DNA of 64,000 nucleotides, taken from NCBI GenBank assembly GCA_028704385.1, contig JAQVLA010000005.1, positions 115,447 through 179,446 on the forward strand, in the 5' to 3' direction. Source of the stretch: Bacteroidales bacterium (GTDB lineage Bacteria > Bacteroidota > Bacteroidia > Bacteroidales > F082). Below the pieces are notes generated by a model. The model saw only the letters and a list, made by a program, of their open reading frames with translations. It was not told the origin of the DNA and made no database searches. Each line of letters starts with the position of its first letter. Position 1 is the stretch's first letter. The translations under genes and the position numbers were made by a program. Below are positions 27,349 through 34,342 of the stretch, one piece after another.

Positions 27349-28164
27349 CTACTTTATGGTTTCATAATATTCTGTTGGCTGATTTTCTACCTTCATATTC
27401 ATAATATTTTCAAATCGGGTATTGCTAATTGGGTGATAACTAATAATTTCACCATTAAAAATGATACAAAATGTTCCGAAAGCACATGGGTTTTTTTGTG
27501 CAGCGGCCGCATCTTTTAAGTCAATCAATTTGGGTTTTAGTTTAAATTTCTGTTCCGCTGATTCTATTATGGCATTTACATTTTTCTCAGTATAAGGGCA
27601 TTGGACAGATCGAATGATTGTCAATCCGTCTTTATAATCATTCAGGTTTTGAAGTACATCGGATTTGAAACTTGGAGACGATGATGCTTTCTCAAACTTA
27701 AAAGCCAACAATTCAAAGTCTGGTTTGGCATTGTCTACAATTTTAAATCCTTTTTTCAGGAATATTTTATTATCGGCCATAAAAGATCCTTTTCTTGTAA
27801 CCACAGCTACTCCCAACATTTTTTGTGATCTGGCATCATTAATACATTCGTCAATCAGAGTTGATGCGTAACCTTTACCTTTAAACTCATTCTTGAAACC
27901 AACAAAGATGCAGTGTATAAACATATAACCATCTGCATTTACAGGACGATGAGCTATTTTACCTGGCAGATATTCGAGCATCCCCTGATAAGCTTCATTT
28001 TCCGAAAGAAGTGCTTTTATTCGTAGCCCTTTTGAATAATATTCCTTAAACCAAGCTATTTTATTTCTCAGTTCGTTGTGTTTTCCGGTGTCTTTATATC
28101 CACATACACCATAATCCGCAATATTTTCCGGTGTTAGGTCAATGATTCGAATAGCCATGCTCAT
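27349..28164 (-). CDS. GNAT acetyltransferase with C-terminal YoaP domain
   Basis: 271 residues. The N-terminal 150 form a GNAT fold; 'FVGFKNEFKGKGYASTLIDE' is the acetyl-CoA pyrophosphate-binding loop (Q/RxxGxG/A form 'KGKGYA'). Residues about 180-271 match the YoaP domain ('RSVQCPYTEKNVNAIIESA', 'DLKDAAAAQKNPCAFGTFCI'), which accompanies GNAT domains in many bacteria and whose role is unclear. The two cysteines of 'CPYTE' and 'NPCAFGTFC' may be structural or redox active. The acceptor substrate is unknown. Confidence 0.8.
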   Translation of the reverse strand: MSMAIRIIDLTPENIADYGVCGYKDTGKHNELRNKIAWFKEYYSKGLRIKALLSENEAYQGMLEYLPGKIAHRPVNADGYMFIHCIFVGFKNEFKGKGYASTLIDECINDARSQKMLGVAVVTRKGSFMADNKIFLKKGFKIVDNAKPDFELLAFKFEKASSSPSFKSDVLQNLNDYKDGLTIIRSVQCPYTEKNVNAIIESAEQKFKLKPKLIDLKDAAAAQKNPCAFGTFCIIFNGEIISYHPISNTRFENIMNMKVENQPTEYYETIK

Positions 28165-28706
28165 GACATTCTATTTTTAATGTTTATCAACCTGAATTAT
28201 GACAGCTTACTAACATTCTTACCAACGTGAAACAAAGTTATTGATTATTAGCTTGATTTATCTCCATTTCAAAATTTATCTTTCCGGAGAATGGATGACA
28301 GTTTCATTGGGATATGGATCAAATTTCGCCGGCTTCTTTCTGTAGATTGCCAGCTGGTTTCGTCGTTCGTTTAAAAAAAATTAATTGGTTTCTGGCATGT
28401 ATTTATCGTTCTTGAAACCAAGTTCCATAAAAGCTGCGATTTTTTTAGGCTGTGACTGTTAATGCTGTGTAAACCATAGCCCGGCAGATATTGCTGTAAA
28501 TTCTCTGATATCGTTTTATCACTTCAGAAGCTATTCAAGTCCTGAAGACTGAACAAAATTTTCCCGGATTCTGTTTCAGAGGATGTTAATTAATAAAATT
28601 AATCTTCTGTCTGGTTTTTACAGACCAGCTCATAAGGCTTATTGCTATTGGTTGCAACGGCAAAAATCTATAAATTATTCAATTTTCTTATAAGGTTGTT
28701 TGTTTA
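28165..28706. other. 540-base gap with a possible decayed fragment
   Basis: No intact gene. On the minus strand a short open stretch near 28380-28460 reads 'KKIAAFMELGFKNDKYMPET' before a stop, which looks like the end of a real protein that I cannot name. The rest is AT-rich with no terminator or promoter I can support. Confidence 0.35.
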
Positions 28707-29138
28707 CTATTTTGATATGCTTTTCCCTAAAACCATTATTGAAATGCCTAATGCCATTACATCTTTCAATATGAAAAAATCAGTAATTGGCACACCGTCA
28801 ACAGTGTTGAATACATTTGGCGTGGTAAATAAAAAACTGATCGTAACAAGAAATGTCAATGAAGATAACACACCTCCAAAAATGCCTGCTTTCTTCCAAA
28901 CAAAATGTAATAGTAGGCATACAGCCGTGATGATTTCTAATGCACCTATGAGATTTGAAACAGCCTGCAGAGATAAAATTTTGTACAGCCAGTTCATCAG
29001 GAAACTGCTAATTACTAACGGCTCTATTGCTTTTGCTTCGGTTGGCGTGAACTTGAAAACCCCAATCCAAAGTAAAACAAGGGCAACACCCCATACCGCT
29101 ATTCTATATCCGATTTTTTCAAAATTTATATTTTTCAT
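28707..29138 (-). CDS. DUF417 / YkgB (RclC-like) membrane protein
   Basis: 143 residues with four hydrophobic segments. 'VALVLLWIGVFKFTPTEAKA' followed by 'IEPLVISSFLMNWLYKI', and 'TDFFILKDVMALGISIMVLG' near the end, match the DUF417 family that includes E. coli YkgB/RclC, a membrane protein induced by reactive chlorine. The biochemical function is unsettled. It stands alone here, without a recognisable redox regulator beside it. Confidence 0.75.
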   Translation of the reverse strand: MKNINFEKIGYRIAVWGVALVLLWIGVFKFTPTEAKAIEPLVISSFLMNWLYKILSLQAVSNLIGALEIITAVCLLLHFVWKKAGIFGGVLSSLTFLVTISFLFTTPNVFNTVDGVPITDFFILKDVMALGISIMVLGKSISK

Positions 29139-29332
29139 ATGGTTGTATTTTGTTAATTATTTTACTGAGCCTTTGGACTTTATCCAGCCAGGCTTTTCTT
29201 TACGCTTATGTTGATGGTTTTAACTGACCAATATAAGTAGTTTTTGTTTTTAGCCGTAATGAGCAGCGTAAACAAGGCTTAAATACATACTAAAACCCTG
29301 ATGGCACATAGTTGTCTATTTGTGCAATTTAT

Positions 29333-30124
29333 CTATTTATTCTTTTTAATCACCAAATTGGTGCAGATCACTTTATTTTCAAGAACATCATTTTCAATTT
29401 CCTGCCTTCTTATATAATCGAGAAACAGATTTTTTTTCTTAGGATACTTTTCAATCAGCTCCAGGCATCTCTTTTTTAATGTATCAAAAATATGATTGTC
29501 AGAATCTATTATGTCGTCTCTATTAAAAATGTCAATTTCAACAAGTTCCATTCCTGCTTTTTCAATCTGCTGTAATAGGTCTGACTTTTTAAATATCAAT
29601 GGGTGACTGAAATCACTGTTATCATCTATAAAACCATCATCAATAATGAAAATTCCCTTTTCTTTGATACACTTTGCTAAGGTTGACAGAGTAGAAAAAT
29701 AATCGCCAAACACGGGCCCGATTGCTCCAAGAATTACCACATCGAAGCCCGATAATTCTTTCACTTTTTCTCTGATATCTCCTATTTCAAATTTACACAA
29801 ATGATTCACTTTATGCTCCGTTGCCTTTTGTCGGGCAAATTCAACAAATTCAGGAATTGCGTCTATTCCATAGCAGCTACATCCAAATTTTTGCGATACT
29901 TTAACAGAAACAGCTCCTTTCCCGCAACCCAGATCAAGAACTTCTAATTCAGTTAAATTATTGCAATGTTTTTTTATCAGTTTTATGATTGCAACCGGAT
30001 CAGCCCCTATTTCCCAACTGTCTTGTAATATAAAAGGTAAAAATGGAAAAATTTCTTTATCTGCCCCGTCCATTGCAATAACAACGCTTTCTTCTATTGA
30101 TTTCATAATGCTATCTTTCTGCAA
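29333..30124 (-). CDS. Class I SAM-dependent methyltransferase
   Basis: 263 residues. 'TELEVLDLGCGKGAVSVKVS' is motif I (DLGCGKG), 'CYGIDAIPEFVEFARQKA' the acidic loop that binds the ribose, and 'VVILGAIGPVFGDYFSTL' motif IV. It is a small-molecule type Rossmann methyltransferase; no domain points to nucleic acid or protein substrates. Its start overlaps the end of the upstream methyltransferase gene by 14 bases, so the two are translationally coupled and may act in one pathway. Confidence 0.82.
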   Translation of the reverse strand: MQKDSIMKSIEESVVIAMDGADKEIFPFLPFILQDSWEIGADPVAIIKLIKKHCNNLTELEVLDLGCGKGAVSVKVSQKFGCSCYGIDAIPEFVEFARQKATEHKVNHLCKFEIGDIREKVKELSGFDVVILGAIGPVFGDYFSTLSTLAKCIKEKGIFIIDDGFIDDNSDFSHPLIFKKSDLLQQIEKAGMELVEIDIFNRDDIIDSDNHIFDTLKKRCLELIEKYPKKKNLFLDYIRRQEIENDVLENKVICTNLVIKKNK

Positions 30125-30878
30125 TTACCAACATTTCAAAATCATTCTTTGTCAATTTATCCTCGCGGGAAAAAGCCCCGAGCCTTGCTCCGAAAAATTC
30201 AATTTTGGTAAATCCAAGCGTTTTCAATAACCACGTAATCTCAGACGGGATATAGTATCTTTCATTGCATTCGAGTACTTTTTCTACTCCATTATCATCA
30301 ATAACTTTTGTAATATTATAATCTCTAAATGTCATTAAATCAAAAGTGTTGTTGTGATATGTGGCATTTCCTTTATCCACTGTTGAAGCGCAAAATTCTT
30401 CTATCGAATTGAATATTGGGAATAATCCATTGAGGGTTGTAAAAATAAATTTTGCACTTTCCTTTAATGCTTTTGAAACACTTTTAAGAATTTCATAATT
30501 CAATTCATCAGTTTCCATTAAAGGAAAACCTCCCTCACACATCATTATGGCAACGTCAAATTGTTTGTCGAACGGAAGACTTCGTGCATCGAATTTTAAA
30601 AAATCAATCTTTAAACCTTTCTGCTTCGCCTTTTCTCTTGCTTTTTCCAGTTGTGATTCGGACAAATCAATTCCAGTCACCGAATAACCTCTCTTTGACA
30701 ATTCAATGGAATGGCGGCCAGTTCCACAACCTATATCAATGATCTTTAGCGTTTTACTAAAATTAATTTCTTTCTCAATAAAATCACATTCACCAATCGT
30801 CCCTTGTGCAAAAGATTCTTTATCATATTTCTCACCATAATCTTCAAATAAAGATTCGTACCACTGCTTTTTATTCAT
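30111..30878 (-). CDS. Class I SAM-dependent methyltransferase
   Basis: 255 residues. Motif I is 'KIIDIGCGTGRHSIELSKRG', followed by 'VTGIDLSESQLEKAREKA' and 'DARSLPFDKQFDVAIMMCEG', the Methyltransf_25-like pattern. The C-terminal part ('YYIPSEITWLLKTLGFTKIE') is the usual substrate-domain ending of YcgJ-type enzymes. It is the first of two overlapping methyltransferase genes, which are not close copies of each other. Substrate unknown. Confidence 0.82.
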   Translation of the reverse strand: MNKKQWYESLFEDYGEKYDKESFAQGTIGECDFIEKEINFSKTLKIIDIGCGTGRHSIELSKRGYSVTGIDLSESQLEKAREKAKQKGLKIDFLKFDARSLPFDKQFDVAIMMCEGGFPLMETDELNYEILKSVSKALKESAKFIFTTLNGLFPIFNSIEEFCASTVDKGNATYHNNTFDLMTFRDYNITKVIDDNGVEKVLECNERYYIPSEITWLLKTLGFTKIEFFGARLGAFSREDKLTKNDFEMLVIAER

Positions 30879-31228
30879 TATTTTCTCTTTTTAGTTTGTT
30901 TACCAAATTACTAAACCAAATCCCGCTATCGCCATTCATAATTTTTTTGACGTAAAGGTAGCCTTTTTGTATTTTAATGAGACTCATTCTAACCTCATTT
31001 ACAATGAGAAAAAAGAAATGCACCTACTAAGGTTGAGCAAACTATGTTAACAGTCAATCGATTTAACAAAGTTTTCAATACTCTCTGACAGCAGTAATGC
31101 TAAAGGTCAGAGTCAGAGAACTTTTGGCAATTACATAATAACAGACAATTGACTGGGGTTGTAGTTGACCAAGGAGTTCATGCCGGATTGTGCCGACCAC
31201 ATGAGCTCCTGCTTATTATCCGGTATAT
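30879..31228. other. AT-rich gap with a long hairpin
   Basis: Between the methyltransferase start and the broken lipoprotein gene there is no open gene. An 11-bp inverted repeat with one mismatch (31172-31182 and 31200-31210; AGGAGTTCATG / CATGAGCTCCT) could form a hairpin beyond the pseudogene stop, but no T-run follows on either strand. Confidence 0.4.
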
Positions 31229-31517
31229 TTACCTGTTGTTCTGTCTTTTAGAAAATGATAAATACTTTTTGCTTCTTGTCACATTTGCACTTTTTACAGT
31301 TGGTGCTCCATAAACTAATTCCTCAGGATCATACAAAAAGTATTTTGAATTACTATTACCTTCCTCATATTCATAAGTTATTATATTACCATCATGTTCT
31401 AAGATGAATTGTTCAATTCTGTGAGAATTTTTAACTTGACTTGATTCATTTTCTTTTATTACAAGAAACTAGAAGTGAAATCACTTCAATAGTTATTAGC
31501 AAATTTTTAGTTTTCAT
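31229..31517 (-). pseudogene. Frameshifted small lipoprotein gene
   Basis: From ATG 31517 a lipoprotein signal is read ('LLITIEVISLLVSCNK', lipobox LVSC), but the frame hits TGA after 23 codons. Moving one base within an AAAA run at about 31452-31455 restores 70 further codons to a stop at 31229, including 'HRIEQFILEHDGNIITYEYE' and 'FLYDPEELVYGAPTVKSA'. The two parts join without gap as a protein of about 95 residues. Either a one-base insertion killed the gene or the homopolymer is a sequencing error. I do not recognise the protein. Confidence 0.6.
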
Positions 31518-32014
31518 TTTTCAAATTTTAGAGTTTAAAATCAAAATACTAGGTTGTAAACTCTTATTTTATAGCAGTTAACGATTAAAAACATGCAACA
31601 TTTCGTACAGTTCCACTTTGTGAGTAGGAGCTGTTTTCATTGTTTTTAAACTTTTCACACTATTAAGGTATTAAATATTCTAAATATCCAAACCATCAAT
31701 TAGGACTTGAAATATTTTCGAAATCATTTTCCGGATACAACGATTTTCATTTGATTACAAAAGAACTTTTTTTTCTGATAAAATGCTGTTTAGAACAGTG
31801 CTGTACTATACCCACCACAATGTTTCCTGCCACCAATTTTCGGTATGATTTTGATCTTTTCAATGAAAGCATATTTTTATTAAAGTTGAAACAATTTTAA
31901 CTCCTGTGTTTAGTCGGGAGATTTATCTTCTGCCCACATCCCACTACTCAATTGGTACAAATAATGTACTTTAGCCTGTTAAAAAAATTGATCTGCTCAA
32001 GTAGTAAAAATCCG
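31518..32014. other. AT-rich region upstream of the sugar kinase operon
   Basis: 497 bases, low in G+C, no protein-like frame. TACTTTAG at 31967-31974 is one base off the -7 consensus and would place a transcript start about 30 bases before ATG 32015, but it has no proper -33 box. An open TTG-started extension (31952) of the kinase frame lies over this site and is not supported. Confidence 0.35.
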
Positions 32015-33472
32015 ATGGTTGACTTACTCACACTTAAAAAACAGCTCGAAACCCTTTTCAGGGAGCATGTCGGAACTTTGCCTCAGGAAATCCATCCCCT
32101 GCCCGAGTCTGGTTCCGGACGACTTTATTACAGACTTCAAAACAAAAAAACAAGTCTGATTGGGGTGTGGAACGAACAAAAAGATGAAAATCAGGCCTTT
32201 GTTTACCTTTCGGAAATGCTCACTAAAATTGGATTTCCAGTTCCCAAGGTTTTTACTTTAAGCACGGATAAGCAAACCTATTTACAAGAGGATTTAGGGA
32301 CAACCAGTCTTTTCGCTCTTGTTCAGCAATCGCTTGCACAAGGTGAATTTCATCCTTCGCTGCTTGATTTTTACAAAGATGCAGTGAATGATTTGATCCG
32401 CTTTCAACTCAAAGGAAGTGAAGCAGTTGATTTCTCGAAGACTTTTTCAACAACAGCTTTCGACCAAAAAGCGATCCTGGCCGATTTGCATTATTTCTAT
32501 TATTATTTTGTTAAGCTGCACCCACAACTGCATTACAATGAGTTTAAGTTACAGCACGACATGGAAACTTTTGCTTCTTATCTTGCCGGTGAGCCAGCGA
32601 ATTTTCTGATGTACCGCGATTTCCAGTCGCGCAATATTATGATTCATGAGGGCAAAAACTATTATATTGATTTCCAGGGTGCCCGTCGCGGACCCTTGGC
32701 ATACGACCTGGTTTCGCTGCTTTACCAGGTAAAAGCCCAACTACCTGAATCGTATCGTGCATTGTTGATAAACCAATACCTCAACGAACTAAAAAAATAC
32801 AAACCACAGCTGGTAGCGTCCTTCGAACAGCATTTTCCGGGCTTTGTGCTGCTCAGGCTAAGTCAGGTGCTGGGCGCTTATGGTTTCAGAGGACTGATAC
32901 AAAAAAAATCACATTTTCTCGAAAGCATTCCTTTTGCACTTAATAGCCTGTCAAAACAACTCAATAAGTTAAATACTGATCTCGAAATTGATGAATTGAA
33001 GTCGGTTTGGAAGCAACTGGATTTGCTGACAGCAAAATATCCATTGCCTCAAAAACAGGCTTTTAGTTCGTTAAATATTAAAGTCAGCAGTTTCTCTTAC
33101 AAAAAAGGCGGCATTCCGGATGATCCGGACGGAAACGGGGGCGGCTTTGTTTTTGACTGTCGCTTTTTACCCAACCCCGGCCGTGAAATACAATACAAAA
33201 TGCTTACCGGACGCGATGAAGCTGTAAAATCCTTTTTAGCCTCCAAAAAAGAAGTTCAGGATTTTCTGGAGACGACAGAACACTTGCTTACCAAGGCCAT
33301 CCAAAACTATCAAAGCCGGAGATTCAGCAACCTGATGATAAGTTTTGGCTGCACAGGCGGACAGCACCGATCGGTTTTTTGCGCTGAAGAAATCTCCCAA
33401 CGCCTTCGAACAAAGTACCCCGATCTGGTGGTTAGCTGCATACATCACGAACAAGCTTTTGAGAATGAGTGA
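32015..33472 (+). CDS. AmgK-like sugar kinase fused to RapZ C-terminal domain
   Basis: 485 residues from ATG 32015. Residues about 1-330 form an APH-type kinase: 'NFLMYRDFQSRNIMIHEG' (catalytic loop with Asp) and 'YYIDFQGARRGPLAYDLVSL' (DFG-like metal-binding loop), as in AmgK, the anomeric MurNAc/GlcNAc kinase of peptidoglycan recycling. Residues about 350-485 are a RapZ C-terminal domain: 'DCRFLPNPGRE', 'TGRDEAVKSFL' and 'ISFGCTGGQHRSVFCAE', the part that in E. coli binds glucosamine-6-phosphate. The N-terminal Walker ATPase of RapZ is absent. A MurU-like gene follows, so a recycling role is coherent. The cognate sugar is an inference. Confidence 0.85.
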   Translation: MVDLLTLKKQLETLFREHVGTLPQEIHPLPESGSGRLYYRLQNKKTSLIGVWNEQKDENQAFVYLSEMLTKIGFPVPKVFTLSTDKQTYLQEDLGTTSLFALVQQSLAQGEFHPSLLDFYKDAVNDLIRFQLKGSEAVDFSKTFSTTAFDQKAILADLHYFYYYFVKLHPQLHYNEFKLQHDMETFASYLAGEPANFLMYRDFQSRNIMIHEGKNYYIDFQGARRGPLAYDLVSLLYQVKAQLPESYRALLINQYLNELKKYKPQLVASFEQHFPGFVLLRLSQVLGAYGFRGLIQKKSHFLESIPFALNSLSKQLNKLNTDLEIDELKSVWKQLDLLTAKYPLPQKQAFSSLNIKVSSFSYKKGGIPDDPDGNGGGFVFDCRFLPNPGREIQYKMLTGRDEAVKSFLASKKEVQDFLETTEHLLTKAIQNYQSRRFSNLMISFGCTGGQHRSVFCAEEISQRLRTKYPDLVVSCIHHEQAFENE

Positions 33473-33599
33473 CAAAAAATGTAAAAACAATAAAAAGCCT
33501 GCTGAATTTAAAGACAATAAAGCCTTTATGTGTCATAAGTGCGGGCATCAGTCAAACAAAGCCACAAGACTTTGTAAAGCCCTGAAAAATCCGTCATGA
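33465..33599 (+). CDS. 44-residue CxxC zinc-ribbon-like protein
   Basis: ATG 33465 overlaps the kinase stop by 8 bases (ATGAGTGA), and its stop overlaps the next ATG as ATGA (33596-33599). This coupling on both sides is the best evidence that it is real. The product is highly basic, 'MSDKKCKNNKKPAEFKD' then 'FMCHKCGHQSNKATRLCKAL': a CHKC knuckle plus single cysteines before and after could bind one metal ion. Too short for a family call. Function unknown; perhaps an RNA- or protein-binding accessory of the kinase/nucleotidyltransferase pair. Confidence 0.6.
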   Translation: MSDKKCKNNKKPAEFKDNKAFMCHKCGHQSNKATRLCKALKNPS

Positions 33600-34339
33600 G
33601 TACAAAACGAACAGCCATGATCCTGGCCGCCGGTAAAGGCACACGTCTTGCAGAACTTACGCAAGATCAGCCAAAAGCACTGGTCAAAATCAATGGTGTC
33701 AGTCTGCTCGAAAGAGTAATCATCAATCTGGAAAAACAAGGATTCCGACATTTTGTGATCAACGTCCATCATTTTGCCGATCAAATTATTGCTCACCTTC
33801 AGCAACCACAATATCAACAACTTAACATTAATATTTCAGATGAACGGGACGCCTTGCTTGAGACGGGAGGCGGTTTACTGAAAGCCAGAAACTTTTTTAC
33901 TAACAGCAAAAGCGTATTGGTACACAATGTGGATATACTCACAAATCCTGACCTTATGGCTATTACCACGCAGTTTGAAAAGTCGGGTGATATGGCCTGG
34001 CTGCTCACGCAGGAAAGACATTCGGGTAGAAAGTTGCTCTTCAATAAAACCCAGGAACTTATTGGCTGGAAGCATCTCGAAAAGTCTGAATTTAAATGGG
34101 TTGATCAGGCATTTACTAATTATACCGAACTGGCATTCAGCGGAATACACTTATTCAAACCTGTAATGCTCGACAAATTACAAACCAGGTACGGCAGCAT
34201 CATAGAATTATACCTCCGGCTGGCAAAAACAAATGCCGTGAAAAGCAGGCTGATAAAGCCGGATTATTGGTTTGATATGGGTAAATTTGCTGAATTTCAT
34301 ACTATTGAAAATTACTTCAAACAAATCGAAACCATTTGA
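33596..34339 (+). CDS. Sugar-1-phosphate nucleotidyltransferase, MurU-like
   Basis: 247 residues. 'AMILAAGKGTRLAELTQDQP' is the NTP-binding signature (GxGTRL), with 'PKALVKINGVSLLERVI' just after; 'VHNVDILTNPDL' carries the metal-binding Asp; 'DYWFDMGKFAEFHTIE' near the end is typical of the GlmU/MurU/RmlA type. MurU makes UDP-MurNAc from MurNAc-1-phosphate, the product of AmgK, so its position two genes after an AmgK-like kinase supports that assignment. The length fits MurU (about 225-250). Other UDP/GDP-sugar pyrophosphorylases cannot be excluded by sequence alone. Confidence 0.78.
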   Translation: MSTKRTAMILAAGKGTRLAELTQDQPKALVKINGVSLLERVIINLEKQGFRHFVINVHHFADQIIAHLQQPQYQQLNINISDERDALLETGGGLLKARNFFTNSKSVLVHNVDILTNPDLMAITTQFEKSGDMAWLLTQERHSGRKLLFNKTQELIGWKHLEKSEFKWVDQAFTNYTELAFSGIHLFKPVMLDKLQTRYGSIIELYLRLAKTNAVKSRLIKPDYWFDMGKFAEFHTIENYFKQIETI

Positions 34340-34342
34340 ATC

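Noticed and set aside
28642..29214. 190-codon open frame on the plus strand opposite the DUF417 gene
   Set aside because: The minus-strand frame has clear membrane-family motifs; the plus-strand one is an antisense shadow.
31172..31210. Hairpin considered as attachment or terminator site
   Set aside because: No T-run on either strand and no integrase or recombination partner nearby.
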